NCBI RefSeq assembly: GCF_020404845.1 | Contig: NZ_JAIOJZ010000026.1 | Coordinates: forward strand, 1-64,000 | Direction: 5' to 3' | Origin: Streptomyces hyderabadensis | GTDB lineage: Bacteria; Actinomycetota; Actinomycetes; Streptomycetales; Streptomycetaceae | Length of the DNA: 64,000 bases | Shown: one piece after another, positions 55,832-64,000 of the stretch | Layout: each line of letters starts with the position of its first letter | Numbering within the stretch: position 1 is the stretch's first letter | Position numbers and translations under genes: made by a program | The notes under the pieces: model-generated | Database searches by the model: none | Seen by the model: the letters and a program-made list of their open reading frames with translations, nothing else | Told to the model about the DNA's origin: nothing

Positions 55832-56971
55832 GTGGCCACGGACTACTACGCCGTACTCGGCGTGCGCCGCGACGCCTCCCAGGACGAGATCAAGAAGGCG
55901 TTCCGGAGGCTCGCCCGCGAGCTGCACCCGGACGTCAACCCCGATCCGAAGACCCAGGAGCGGTTCAAGGAGATCAACGCCGCCTACGAGGTGCTGTCGG
56001 ACCCGCAGAAGAAGCAGGTCTACGACCTCGGCGGCGACCCCCTCTCGCAGGCCGGGGGCGGCGGTGGCGCCGGCGGCTTCGGCGCGGGTGGCTTCGGGAA
56101 CTTCTCGGACATCATGGACGCGTTCTTCGGTACGGCGTCGCAGCGCGGGCCGCGCTCGCGCACCCGGCGCGGCCAGGACGCGATGATCCGCATCGAGGTC
56201 GAGCTGGACGAGGCCGCGTTCGGCACGACCAAGGACATCCAGGTCGACACGGCCGTCGTCTGCAACACCTGCAACGGCGAGGGCGCGGCGCCCGGCACGT
56301 CGGCCCAGACGTGCGACATGTGCCGCGGGCGCGGTGAGGTCTCGCAGGTCACCCGGTCCTTCCTGGGCCAGGTCATGACCTCCCGGCCCTGCCCCCAGTG
56401 CCAGGGCTTCGGCACCGTGGTCCCGACCCCGTGCCCCGAGTGCGCGGGCGACGGCCGGGTCCGCTCCCGGCGCACCCTGACCGTGAAGATCCCGGCCGGT
56501 GTCGACAACGGCACCCGGATCCAGCTCGCGGGCGAGGGCGAGGTCGGCCCCGGCGGCGGTCCGGCCGGCGACCTGTACGTCGAGATCCACGAGCTGCCGC
56601 ACGCGACCTTCCAGCGCCGCGGCGACGACCTGCACTGCACGGTCACCATCCCGATGACCGCGGCCGCCCTCGGCACCAAGGTGCCGCTGGAGACCCTCGA
56701 CGGCATGGAGGAGGTCGACATCCGCCCGGGCACCCAGTCCGGCCAGTCGATCCCCAAGCACGGCCGGGGCGTCACCCACCTGCGCGGCGGCGGCCGGGGC
56801 GACCTCATCGTCCACGTCGAGGTCACCACCCCGGGCAAGCTCGACCCCGAACAGGAACGCCTCCTGCGCGAGCTGGCCAAGCTCCGGGGAGAGGAACGCC
56901 CGCAGGGACAGTTCCAGCCGGGGCAGCAGGGGTTGTTCTCGCGGCTGAAGGACGCGTTCAACGGGCGCTGA
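55832..56971 (+). CDS. dnaJ: Chaperone protein DnaJ (DnaJ2-type)
   Basis: 379 residues. J domain with HPD (ARELHPDVNPDPK), Gly/Phe-rich linker, four zinc-finger repeats of the CxxCxGxG type (CNTCNGEG, CDMCRGRG, CPQCQGFG, CPECAGDG), then the substrate-binding C-terminal domains. GTG start immediately after the hrcA stop, so translation is coupled and CIRCE-controlled. This is the hrcA-linked second dnaJ of Streptomyces. Its last 55 nt are duplicated 151 bp downstream. Confidence 0.97.
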   Translation: MATDYYAVLGVRRDASQDEIKKAFRRLARELHPDVNPDPKTQERFKEINAAYEVLSDPQKKQVYDLGGDPLSQAGGGGGAGGFGAGGFGNFSDIMDAFFGTASQRGPRSRTRRGQDAMIRIEVELDEAAFGTTKDIQVDTAVVCNTCNGEGAAPGTSAQTCDMCRGRGEVSQVTRSFLGQVMTSRPCPQCQGFGTVVPTPCPECAGDGRVRSRRTLTVKIPAGVDNGTRIQLAGEGEVGPGGGPAGDLYVEIHELPHATFQRRGDDLHCTVTIPMTAAALGTKVPLETLDGMEEVDIRPGTQSGQSIPKHGRGVTHLRGGGRGDLIVHVEVTTPGKLDPEQERLLRELAKLRGEERPQGQFQPGQQGLFSRLKDAFNGR

Positions 56972-56973
56972 CG
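56919..56973 (+). repeat. 55-bp direct repeat, copy A (3' end of dnaJ)
   Basis: Identical over 55 bp to 57070-57124. Covers the last 17 dnaJ codons, the stop and 2 nt beyond. Confidence 0.97.
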
Positions 56974-57036
56974 TAGAGCCCGGCAGGTGTCGGTGTGCCG
57001 CGGGGGTGCGGGCGGTGGCCGAAGCCTGCCGGGGGT

Positions 57037-57054
57037 CCGGGGGTCGTCCCCCGG
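57037..57054. terminator. Hairpin between the two 55-bp repeats
   Basis: CCGGGGG / CCCCCGG (57037-57043, 57048-57054) with a TCGT loop, in the style of common Streptomyces intergenic palindromes; likely terminator for hrcA-dnaJ. Confidence 0.6.
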
Positions 57055-57069
57055 GCAGACACAGTCAGT

Positions 57070-57124
57070 CGGGGCAGCAGGGGTTGTTCTCGCGGCTGAA
57101 GGACGCGTTCAACGGGCGCTGACG
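57070..57124 (+). repeat. 55-bp direct repeat, copy B (orphan copy of the dnaJ 3' end)
   Basis: Exact copy of the dnaJ end (would encode GQQGLFSRLKDAFNGR and a stop) without any upstream dnaJ sequence. Non-coding remnant. Confidence 0.95.
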
Positions 57125-57210
57125 CCGTACGCCGCGATGCGGATGCTTCTGGCGTATGCCAACGGAAGCCCGGATTCGGACTTGTGTGGAGGACGTGACA
57201 ACATGCCGTC

Positions 57211-58296
57211 ATGTCCTCCGCACTGACCGATCTCTTCCCCTACCCGATCGTGCAGGCGCCCATGGCGGGCGGCGTCTCCGTGCCACGGCTCGCGGCCGCG
57301 GTGTCCGAGGCGGGCGGGCTGGGCTTCCTGGCCGCCGGGTACAAGACCGCGGACGGGATGTACCAGGAGATCAAGCACCTGCGGGGGCTGACGAGCCGGC
57401 CCTTCGGCGTCAACATCTTCCTCCCGCAGGCCGAGGCGGCCGACCCCGCCGCCGTCGACGTCTACGCCCACCAGCTGGCCGGTGAGGCCACCTGGTACGA
57501 GACGGAGCTGGGCGACCCCGACTGCGCCCGGGACGACGGCTACGACACCAAACTCGCCGTCCTGCTGGACAACCCCGTACCGGTGGTGTCCTTCCACTTC
57601 GGCGTGCCCAGCCGCGAGGTCGTCGACTCCCTGCACCGGGTGGGCACCTTCGCCCTGGTCGGCGCGACCACCGCGGACGAGGCCCGGGCCGTCGAGCGGT
57701 CCGGCGCCGACGCGGTGATCGCCCAGGGCGCCGAGGCCGGCGGCCACCAGGGCACCCACCGGGACAACCCGGAGACCGGCGGCCTGGGCACCGGACTGCT
57801 GTCGCTGGTCGCCCAGGTCCGGGAGGCGGTGAGCATCCCCGTGGTCGCCGCCGGCGGCATCATGCGCGGCACCCAGATCGCCGCGGTCCTCGCGGCCGGC
57901 GCGAGCGCGGCCCAGCTCGGCACCGCCTTCCTCGCCACCCCGGAGTCCGGCGCGCACGACCTGCACAAGCAGGCGCTGACCAACCCGCTGTTCGTCCGCA
58001 CCGAACTCACCCGGGCCTTCTCCGGCCGCCCCGCCCGCGCCCTGGTCAACCGCTTCGTGCGCGAGCACGGCCCCTACGCCCCGGCCGCCTACCCCGAGGT
58101 GCACCACCTCACTTCGCCGGTGCGCAAGGCGGCGGCCAAGGCGGGCGACGCGCAGGGCATGGCGCTGTGGGCCGGCCAGGGCCACCGGATGGCCCGGGAG
58201 CTGCCCGCCGGCCAGCTGGTGGAGGTGCTGGCGGCCGAACTCGCCGCCGCCGGGACAGCGTTGTCAAACTACGCGACGGGGGGCGGCGCGCGATGA
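57211..58296 (+). CDS. Nitronate monooxygenase family FMN protein
   Basis: 361 residues. TIM-barrel flavoprotein of the 2-nitropropane dioxygenase/nitronate monooxygenase class: QAPMAGGVSVPRLAAAVSEAGGLGFLAAGY at the N-terminus, catalytic His region GAEAGGHQGTH, and phosphate-binding VAAGGIMRGTQIAAVLAAGASAAQLGTAFL. It probably detoxifies nitronates such as propionate 3-nitronate. No clear ribosome site; a GACAAC hexamer lies 8 nt before the ATG. It overlaps rsmE by 4 nt (ATGA). Confidence 0.92.
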   Translation: MSSALTDLFPYPIVQAPMAGGVSVPRLAAAVSEAGGLGFLAAGYKTADGMYQEIKHLRGLTSRPFGVNIFLPQAEAADPAAVDVYAHQLAGEATWYETELGDPDCARDDGYDTKLAVLLDNPVPVVSFHFGVPSREVVDSLHRVGTFALVGATTADEARAVERSGADAVIAQGAEAGGHQGTHRDNPETGGLGTGLLSLVAQVREAVSIPVVAAGGIMRGTQIAAVLAAGASAAQLGTAFLATPESGAHDLHKQALTNPLFVRTELTRAFSGRPARALVNRFVREHGPYAPAAYPEVHHLTSPVRKAAAKAGDAQGMALWAGQGHRMARELPAGQLVEVLAAELAAAGTALSNYATGGGAR

Positions 58297-59042
58297 CGGC
58301 ACCGGTGTTCGTGGTCGACTCGCTGCGGCCGCAGGACCTGCCCGGGGGTGATTACGTCCTGGACGGCCCGGAGGGGCGGCACGCCGTCTCCGTGAAGCGG
58401 CTGCGGGCGGGCGAGGACGTCGTCCTCACCGACGGGAGGGGCCGCTGGGCCGAGGGCGTAGTGAAGGCCGCCGAGGGCAAGGACCGCCTGGTCGTCGCCG
58501 TCGCGGACGGGGTGCGCGAGGAACCCGCCGAGCGGCCCCGCATCACCGTCGTCCAGGCCCTGCCCAAGGGCGACCGCGGTGAGCTGGCCGTCGAGACGAT
58601 GACCGAGGTCGGGGTCGACGCGATCGTGCCCTGGGCGGCCTCCCGGTGCATCACCCAGTGGAAGGGCGAGCGCGGTCTGAAGGCGCTCGGCAAGTGGCGG
58701 GCGACGGCCCGGGAGGCCGGCAAGCAGTCCCGCCGGGTCCGTTTCCCGGACGTCGCGGACGCGGCGACGAGCAAGCAGGTTGCCTCACTTCTGGCCGAAG
58801 CCGACTTCGCCGCCGTACTCCACGAGAGCGGCGAGGAACCCCTGTCCGTCGCCGAACTCCCCGCCGACGGCGACATCGTGCTGGTCGTCGGCCCCGAAGG
58901 GGGCGTGTCCCCCGAGGAGTTGGCGCTCTTCGCCGAGGCCGGTGCCAAGCCCTTCCGGCTGGGCCGCAGCGTCCTGCGCACCTCCACCGCGGGCACCGCC
59001 GCGACCGCCGTACTCCTGGCCCGCACCGGCCGCTGGTCCTGA
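58293..59042 (+). CDS. rsmE: 16S rRNA (uracil-1498-N3)-methyltransferase
   Basis: 249 residues. N-terminal PUA-like domain (DYVLDGPEGRHAVSVKRLRAGEDVVLTDGRG) and a C-terminal SPOUT knot (VQALPKGDRGELAVETMTEVGVDAIVPWAASRC, LVVGPEGGVSPEELALFAEAG, LGRSVLRTSTAGTAA). It methylates U1498 of 16S rRNA. The ATG overlaps the preceding stop. The linkage hrcA-dnaJ-rsmE is common in bacteria. Confidence 0.97.
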   Translation: MTAPVFVVDSLRPQDLPGGDYVLDGPEGRHAVSVKRLRAGEDVVLTDGRGRWAEGVVKAAEGKDRLVVAVADGVREEPAERPRITVVQALPKGDRGELAVETMTEVGVDAIVPWAASRCITQWKGERGLKALGKWRATAREAGKQSRRVRFPDVADAATSKQVASLLAEADFAAVLHESGEEPLSVAELPADGDIVLVVGPEGGVSPEELALFAEAGAKPFRLGRSVLRTSTAGTAATAVLLARTGRWS

Positions 59043-59051
59043 GCCGCCCGG

Positions 59052-59429
59052 TCAGCCGTCGACGGCGGCGACCACGGCCGGGAACAGGTCCCAGCCGTCC
59101 AGCTCCACCGGCCGGCCCCCGCGGCCGGGCAGCAGTCCCCGCCGCCCCGCCTCCTCCACCAGCGCCCGTACGACACCGGGTTCGCGCAGGTTGAGCAGGT
59201 TGCCGCGGCCGTCGCCCACGCAGCCCTCGTACCAGTGGCCGCCCTCCGTGGTCCACCGGCCGGAGCCGGGCGCACCCGCGCGGAACACGAACCGGACCCG
59301 GACGCCCTCCCGGTACAGCGTCAGCGCGTCCCGCCAGACGCCGTCGCGCCCGCGTCTGTGCCGGTGGCTCCACAGCCAGGTGGTGCGTTCGTCCACGACG
59401 AGCCTGCGCTGCCTGCGGTCGTTGCCCAT
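59052..59429 (-). CDS. Conserved hypothetical protein (125 aa)
   Basis: 125 residues, soluble, function unknown: RRLVVDERTTWLWSHRHRR, WRDALTLYREGVRVRFVF, GGHWYEGCVGDGRGNLLNLREPGVVRALVEEA. The ATG at 59429 is preferred because TACCGT on the minus strand ends 7 nt upstream and the frame beyond it is unsupported. Convergent with rsmE (9 nt apart). Confidence 0.8.
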   Translation of the reverse strand: MGNDRRQRRLVVDERTTWLWSHRHRRGRDGVWRDALTLYREGVRVRFVFRAGAPGSGRWTTEGGHWYEGCVGDGRGNLLNLREPGVVRALVEEAGRRGLLPGRGGRPVELDGWDLFPAVVAAVDG

Positions 59430-59436
59430 GGCGCCC

Positions 59437-59442
59437 ACGGTA
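59437..59442 (-). promoter_or_regulatory. -10 element 7 nt before the 125-aa gene
   Basis: TACCGT on the minus strand (59442-59437), 7 nt, ATG at 59429; a TACCAT box for the divergent lipoprotein gene lies at 59466-59471. Confidence 0.45.
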
Positions 59443-59465
59443 GTGAGGAGTGGCCGTATGCGCCC

Positions 59466-59471
59466 TACCAT
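59466..59471 (+). promoter_or_regulatory. -10 element for the lipoprotein gene
   Basis: TACCAT 30 nt before the ATG at 59502; back-to-back with the minus-strand -10 box. Confidence 0.4.
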
Positions 59472-59501
59472 CGGTCCCGGAGCGGTGGCAGGCTGCCCTC
59501 C

Positions 59502-60017
59502 ATGGGGGCTTTGAGGCGGATTCGGCGCATGGCTCCGGTGGTCGTCGGCTCGGCCGTCGCCGTCGGCGCTCTCGTCGCGTGCGAACCGGGCGGACTCAGC
59601 TCCGCGACGGTGGCCTACACGACCGACCAGACCGTGACCCGTGAGCTGGAGCGGCAGAAGGCGGAGGTGCGGTGGCTCACCTGCACCGCGTCCTTCGGCG
59701 ACAAGGGCGCCACCGCCTCGGCGACCGAGAACGCGGTCGCGTCCGTCCACTGCGAGGGCCGGACGGACGGCGGCCAGGACATCACCGTCGACGGCAAGGT
59801 CACCAAGGCCGTCAACGGCGCCTGCGTGCGCGGGAACCTGACCGCGAAGGTGGACGGCAAGGAGTGGTTCCGGGTCAAGGGCCTGGGCGACTGCGACGCC
59901 ACCGGCGCCCCGCCCGCCAACCGGCCCTCGCACGAGAGGCCCGGGCCCACCGTGACCGTCACCCGGACCATCTGGTGCCCGGACGACCCGCACTGCCGGC
60001 CGGTGGAGGGCAAGTAG
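59502..60017 (+). CDS. Putative secreted lipoprotein
   Basis: 171 residues. Signal peptide with Arg-rich start (MGALRRIRRM), hydrophobic core (VVVGSAVAVGAL) and lipobox LVAC with the modified Cys at residue 27. The mature part has four further Cys (TCTASF, VHCEGR, GACVRG, GDCDATG) forming two probable disulfides in a beta-rich domain, then WCPDDPHC near the end. No family assigned. It precedes the tricorn protease gene on the same strand, which has its own promoter. Confidence 0.85.
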   Translation: MGALRRIRRMAPVVVGSAVAVGALVACEPGGLSSATVAYTTDQTVTRELERQKAEVRWLTCTASFGDKGATASATENAVASVHCEGRTDGGQDITVDGKVTKAVNGACVRGNLTAKVDGKEWFRVKGLGDCDATGAPPANRPSHERPGPTVTVTRTIWCPDDPHCRPVEGK

Positions 60018-60078
60018 CCGGACGGCGTCCTCGGCCGGGAAGTGATCCAAACCTCTGTCGGCGGGGCGCGCCCCTGCA

Positions 60079-60084
60079 TAGGGT
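60079..60084 (+). promoter_or_regulatory. -10 element 6 nt before the tricorn start
   Basis: TAGGGT-N6-GTG (60091). The -10 box decides for the GTG at 60091 over the ATG at 60085. Confidence 0.5.
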
Positions 60085-60090
60085 ATGGGG

Positions 60091-63000
60091 GTGACTCAGC
60101 CCGCAGCGCCTGCCTACCTCCGCTTTCCGCACCCGCACGGCGAGTTGGTCGCCTTCACCGCCGAGGACGACGTGTGGCTCGCCCCGCTCGACGGCGGCCG
60201 GGCCTGGCGGGTCAGCGCCGACAACGTGCCGGTGAACCACCCGCGCATCTCGCCGGACGGCACCGCGGTCGCCTGGACCTCCACCCGCGACGGCGCCCCC
60301 GAGGTGCACGTCGCGCCGGTCGACGGCGGCCCCGCCAAGCGCCTCACCCACTGGGGCAGCATCAGGACCCAAGTACGCGGCTGGACCGCCGACGGCCGCG
60401 TCCTCGCGCTCAGCACCCACGGCCAGGCCAGCCTGCGCCGCAGCTGGGCCCGCGCCGTCCCGCTCGACGGCGGACCGGCGACCACCCTGCCCTACGGCCC
60501 CGTCGGCGACGTCGCCCAGGGCCCGCACACCGTGCTGCTGTCCGCGCCGATGGGCCGCGAGGCCGCCTGGTGGAAGCGCTACCGGGGCGGTACGGCGGGC
60601 AAGCTGTGGATCGACCGCGAGGACGACGGCGAGTTCGTCCGCCTGCACGCGGACCTCGACGGCAACATCGAGTACCCCTTCTGGGTCGGCGACCGGATCG
60701 CCTTCCTCTCCGACCACGAGGGCACCGGCGCCCTGTACTCCTCCCTCGCCGACGGCTCCGACCTGCGCAGGCACACGCCCCTCGACGGTTTCTACGCCCG
60801 GCACGCCGCCACCGACGGCACCCGTGTCGTCTACTCGTCCGCCGGTGAGCTGTGGACGCTCGACGACCTCGACGGCGCCGAGCCGCGCCGCCTGGACATC
60901 CGGCTCGGCGGCGCCCGCGTCGACCTCCAGCCGTACCCGGTCAACGCCGCCCACTGGTTCGGCTCCGCGTCCCCCGACCACACCGCGCGCGGCAGCGCCG
61001 TCGCCGTACGCGGCGGCGTGCACTGGGTCACCCACCGCTCCGGACCGGCACGCGCGCTCGCGGCCACCCCAGGGGTGCGCAACCGGCTGCCGCGCACCTT
61101 CCGCGCCGAGGGCGAGGAGTGGGTGGTGTGGGTGACGGACGCCGAGGGCGACGACGCCCTGGAGTTCGCGCCCGCCACCGGGCTCGCCCCCGGCGCCACC
61201 GCACGGCGCCTGGCCGCCGGACAGCTCGGCCGGGTGCTGAACCTGGCCGTGGCACCCGACGGCAGCCGCGTCGCCGTCGCCTCGCACGACGGGCGGGTGC
61301 TGCTCGTCGAGCGGGAGAGCGGCGAGGTCCGCGAGGTCGACCGCAGCGAGGACGGCGACGCCTCCGGGCTGGTCTTCTCACCGGACTCGGCCTGGCTCGC
61401 CTGGTCCCACCCCGGCCCCGACCCACTGCGCCAGCTCAAGCTCGCCAACACCACCGACCTGTCGGTGAGCGAGGCGACCCCGCTGCGCTTCAAGGACTAC
61501 TCGCCGGCCTTCACCCTGGACGGCAAGCACCTCGCCTTCCTCTCCACCCGGTCCTTCGACCCGGTCTACGACGAGCACGTCTTCGACCTCGCCTTCGTCG
61601 AGGGCGCCCGGCCCTACCTGATCACCCTCGCCGCGACCACCCCCTCGCCCTTCGGCCCGCAGCGCCACGGCCGCCCCTTCGAGACCCCGGACCGCGAGGA
61701 GACCCCCGACAGCGAGGGCACCCCCACCACCCGGATCGACATCGAGGGCCTCGCCGACCGCATCGTGCCCTTCCCGGTGGAGGCCGCCCGCTACTCCCGG
61801 CTGCGCGCCGCCAAGGACGGCGTCCTGTGGCTGCGCCACCCGCTCACCGGCGTCCTCGGCGCCTCCCGCGCCACCCCGGAGGACCCCGACCCCAACACCG
61901 AGCTGGAGCGGTACGACCTCGCCCAGCAGCGCGTCGAGCACCTCGGCGGCGACGCCGACCACTACGAGGTCAGCGGCGACGGCAAGCGGGTGCTGCTGTG
62001 GACCGACGGACGGCTCAAGGTGGTACCCAGCGACCGGCGGGCCTCCGGCGACGAGGACAGCGACACCAACGTCACCGTCGACCTGGCCCGGGTCCGGCAG
62101 ACCGTCGAACCGGCCGCGGAGTGGCGGCAGATGTTCGACGAGACCGGCCGCATCATGCGGGACCACTTCTGGCGGGCCGACATGAACGGCGTCGACTGGG
62201 ACGGCGTCCTGGACCGCTACCGGCCCGTCCTCGACCGCGTCGCCACCCACGACGACCTGGTCGACCTGCTGTGGGAGGTGCACGGCGAACTCGGCACCTC
62301 GCACGCCTACGTCACCCCGCGCGGCGGCCACGGCTCCGGTGCCCGGCAGGGCCTGCTCGGCGCCGACCTCTCCCGCCACGAGGACGGCACCTGGCGCATC
62401 GACCGGGTCCTGCCCTCGGAGACCTCCGACCCCGACGCCCGTTCCCCGCTCGCCGCGCCCGGGGTCGCGGTGCGCGCCGGGGACGCGATCGTCGCGGTCG
62501 CGGGGCAGGCCGTGGACCCGGTCACCGGTCCCGGACCGCTGCTCGTCGGCACGGCCGGCAAGCCGGTCGAGCTGACCGTCTCGCCGTCGGGCGGGGGCGA
62601 GGTGCGGCACGCCGTCGTCGTCCCGCTCGCCGACGAGGAGCCGCTGCGCTACCACGCCTGGGTCGCCGACCGCCGCGCCTACGTCCACGAGAAGTCCGGC
62701 GGACGGCTCGGCTACCTCCACGTGCCGGACATGCAGGCGCCCGGCTGGGCCCAGATCCACCGCGACCTGCGTGTCGAGGTGGCCAGGGAGGGCCTGGTCG
62801 TCGACGTGCGCGAGAACCGCGGCGGGCACACCTCCCAGCTGGTCGTGGAGAAGCTGGCCCGGCGTATCGTGGGCTGGGACCTGCCGCGCGGCATGCGGCC
62901 GACCAGCTATCCGCAGGACGCGCCCCGCGGGCCGGTCGTCGCGGTCGCCAACGAGTTCTCCGGCTCGGACGGCGACATCGTGAACGCGGCGATCAAGGCA

Positions 63001-63288
63001 CTCGGCATCGGCCCGGTCGTCGGGGTCCGCACCTGGGGCGGCGTCATCGGCATCGACAGCCGGTACCGGCTGGTGGACGGGACGCTGATCACGCAGCCGA
63101 AGTACGCGTTCTGGCTGGAGGGGTACGGCTGGGGCGTGGAGAACCACGGCGTCGATCCGGACGTGGAGGTGCCGCAGCGTCCGCAGGACCACGCGGCGGG
63201 GCGCGATCCCCAACTGGACGAGGCGATCGCGCTGGCGCTGGCGGCGCTGGAGGAAACCCCGGCGAAGACACCGCCCACGCTGCCGTAG
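60091..63288 (+). CDS. Tricorn-type protease
   Basis: 1065 residues, cytosolic. Tricorn trims peptides released by the proteasome. Layout: two N-terminal beta-propellers with PD40-like blades (about 1-650), a helical domain (EWRQMFDETGRIMRDHFW...), a PDZ-like domain (about 770-850) and the S41-type catalytic domain. Catalytic residues by motif: S737/H738 in GTSHAY, the nucleophile S959 followed by D960 in FSGSDGD, and E1017 in VENHGVDPDVEV, matching the Thermoplasma tetrad with a shift of 6-8 residues. Streptomyces has a 20S proteasome, so a downstream peptidase role fits. Confidence 0.95.
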   Translation: MTQPAAPAYLRFPHPHGELVAFTAEDDVWLAPLDGGRAWRVSADNVPVNHPRISPDGTAVAWTSTRDGAPEVHVAPVDGGPAKRLTHWGSIRTQVRGWTADGRVLALSTHGQASLRRSWARAVPLDGGPATTLPYGPVGDVAQGPHTVLLSAPMGREAAWWKRYRGGTAGKLWIDREDDGEFVRLHADLDGNIEYPFWVGDRIAFLSDHEGTGALYSSLADGSDLRRHTPLDGFYARHAATDGTRVVYSSAGELWTLDDLDGAEPRRLDIRLGGARVDLQPYPVNAAHWFGSASPDHTARGSAVAVRGGVHWVTHRSGPARALAATPGVRNRLPRTFRAEGEEWVVWVTDAEGDDALEFAPATGLAPGATARRLAAGQLGRVLNLAVAPDGSRVAVASHDGRVLLVERESGEVREVDRSEDGDASGLVFSPDSAWLAWSHPGPDPLRQLKLANTTDLSVSEATPLRFKDYSPAFTLDGKHLAFLSTRSFDPVYDEHVFDLAFVEGARPYLITLAATTPSPFGPQRHGRPFETPDREETPDSEGTPTTRIDIEGLADRIVPFPVEAARYSRLRAAKDGVLWLRHPLTGVLGASRATPEDPDPNTELERYDLAQQRVEHLGGDADHYEVSGDGKRVLLWTDGRLKVVPSDRRASGDEDSDTNVTVDLARVRQTVEPAAEWRQMFDETGRIMRDHFWRADMNGVDWDGVLDRYRPVLDRVATHDDLVDLLWEVHGELGTSHAYVTPRGGHGSGARQGLLGADLSRHEDGTWRIDRVLPSETSDPDARSPLAAPGVAVRAGDAIVAVAGQAVDPVTGPGPLLVGTAGKPVELTVSPSGGGEVRHAVVVPLADEEPLRYHAWVADRRAYVHEKSGGRLGYLHVPDMQAPGWAQIHRDLRVEVAREGLVVDVRENRGGHTSQLVVEKLARRIVGWDLPRGMRPTSYPQDAPRGPVVAVANEFSGSDGDIVNAAIKALGIGPVVGVRTWGGVIGIDSRYRLVDGTLITQPKYAFWLEGYGWGVENHGVDPDVEVPQRPQDHAAGRDPQLDEAIALALAALEETPAKTPPTLP

Positions 63289-63618
63289 CCTGCGGCGCTC
63301 CCCGCCGCCGCTGCGGGCAGTCGTGCCTCCCCCAGTGCCTGAACGGCCTGGGAGGTACCCCCAGGGCGGCACGGGTGGGCGCGGCGGCACCCGGCAAGCG
63401 CCGGCGAGCGCACCCACCCGGCGTGCACCACGGCGCACGGTGCCCGTGCCGGCCCCGGGGTGGGGAGCGCAGCCCGGCGGGACGGGGTGCCGCCTGCGCC
63501 CACCCGTGCCGCCCCAAGCGGCACGACTGCCCGCAGGCTGGGGCGGCACGACTGCCCGCAGCTATGGCGGTGGCGGATACGATGCTCATCAGGAGATCAC
63601 CGGTGTGAGGAGAGTCAA
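63289..63618. repeat. Repeat-dense intergenic region before the HIT gene
   Basis: 330 bases without a gene. A 19-nt direct repeat lies at 63518-63536 and 63543-63561; its 16-nt core occurs inverted at 63312-63327. A ~27-bp inverted repeat pairs 63366-63392 with 63485-63512 (one indel). A CCTCCCCCAG...CTGGGAGG palindrome spans about 63326-63355. These resemble dispersed Streptomyces repeats. A TACGAT box near 63576 may be the HIT-gene -10. Confidence 0.75.
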
Positions 63619-63972
63619 GTGGCTGGCGAGGCACAGGACGACTGTCTGTTCTGCAAGATCGTCGCAGGGCAGATTCCCGCGACGATCGTCCGCGAGACGG
63701 AGACGACCGTCGCGTTCCGGGACATCAACCCCCAGGCCCCCACCCACATCCTGGTGATCCCCAAGGCCCACCACCAGGACGCCGCCGCCCTCGCCGCCGA
63801 GGCGCCGCAGCTCGCCGCCGACGTGCTGCGCGAGACCCAGGCCGTCGCCGACGACGAGAAGCTGGAGAGCTACCGCACCGTCTTCAACACCGGCAGCGGC
63901 GCCGGACAGACCGTCTGGCACGCGCACGCCCACGTGCTCGGCGGCCGCGGCCTCGAGTGGCCCCCCGGATAG
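63619..63972 (+). CDS. HIT family (Hint-like) nucleotide hydrolase
   Basis: 117 residues. Hint branch of the histidine triad superfamily: CLFCKIVAGQIPA with a CxxC, FRDINPQAPTHILVIPK, and the triad HAHAHVLGG (H101, H103, H105) near the C-terminus, which hydrolyses AMP-linked substrates such as aminoacyl-adenylates or AMP-lysine. The GTG at 63619 has GAGGAGAG upstream; the frame upstream runs through repeats and is not coding. Complete within the window. Confidence 0.95.
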   Translation: MAGEAQDDCLFCKIVAGQIPATIVRETETTVAFRDINPQAPTHILVIPKAHHQDAAALAAEAPQLAADVLRETQAVADDEKLESYRTVFNTGSGAGQTVWHAHAHVLGGRGLEWPPG

Positions 63973-64000
63973 TCCGAGGCCTCAGACACCGTGTCCGTCC

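Noticed and set aside
56987..57226. A 79-codon gene between dnaJ and the nitronate monooxygenase
   Set aside because: The frame is built from the duplicated dnaJ end in the wrong reading frame and has no ribosome site.
60085..60090. ATG at 60085 as the tricorn start
   Set aside because: It lies directly after the TAGGGT box, leaving no room for a transcription start; the GTG at 60091 fits the leaderless geometry.

Overview
This window is core chromosome from a Streptomyces or a very close relative. The sequence is GC-rich throughout with strongly GC-biased third codon positions, GTG starts are common, and the gene order is a classic actinobacterial housekeeping block: rne, rplU, rpmA, obg, proB, proA, nadD, an LCP-type protein, rsfS, leuS, comEA/comEC, holA, rpsT, lepA, hemW, hrcA, dnaJ, rsmE, tricorn protease and a HIT protein. 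From memory (not searched) this matches the SCO2548-SCO2599 stretch of S. coelicolor. I see no transposase, integrase, prophage or CRISPR array.

Layout. 1-7.2 kb: 3' part of an RNase E/G gene, a glycerol-1-phosphate-dehydrogenase-like gene, then rplU-rpmA-obg. 7.2-18.1 kb is the most accessory-looking part: a GT4 glycosyltransferase, two giant GT2 + CDP-glycerol-glycerophosphotransferase fusions on the minus strand, a galE relic, and a membrane TagB/TagF-like protein. Together these look like an anionic cell-wall polymer (teichoic-acid-like) locus. An LCP-family ligase that could anchor such a polymer lies at 26-28 kb. 18.1-29 kb: proline genes (proB, proA), two adjacent membrane proteins sharing an N-terminal SVVFDE-FVRAA motif, an M48 peptidase, two single-pass membrane microproteins, nadD, the LCP gene, rsfS and a GpgP-like phosphatase. 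29-30 kb: two identical tRNA-Ala(GGC) genes bracket two small zinc-cysteine proteins. 30-33 kb: a translationally coupled pair of a heme-b-type membrane protein and a divergent NuoF/ferredoxin flavoprotein. 33.3-36.4 kb: leuS behind a leucine leader peptide and attenuator. 36.5-45 kb: a membrane protein, degV-like, comEA-comEC, YceI-like, a small protein flanked by two tandem repeats, holA and rpsT. 45-64 kb: lepA, an acyl-CoA ligase with a palindromic operator candidate, a HATPase-GAF-SpoIIE phosphatase, hemW, DUF3097, an MBL hydrolase, CIRCE-hrcA-dnaJ, a nitronate monooxygenase-rsmE pair, a lipoprotein, tricorn protease and the HIT gene.

Regulation visible in the sequence includes a CIRCE operator, a transcription attenuator, several strong hairpin terminators, and a recurring arrangement in which a -10-like hexamer ends 6-8 nt before the start codon, suggesting an unusually dense set of leaderless transcripts. 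Structural oddities include a perfect 55-bp duplication of the dnaJ 3' end, a 24-bp minisatellite extending proB, and two different short tandem repeats flanking one small gene.
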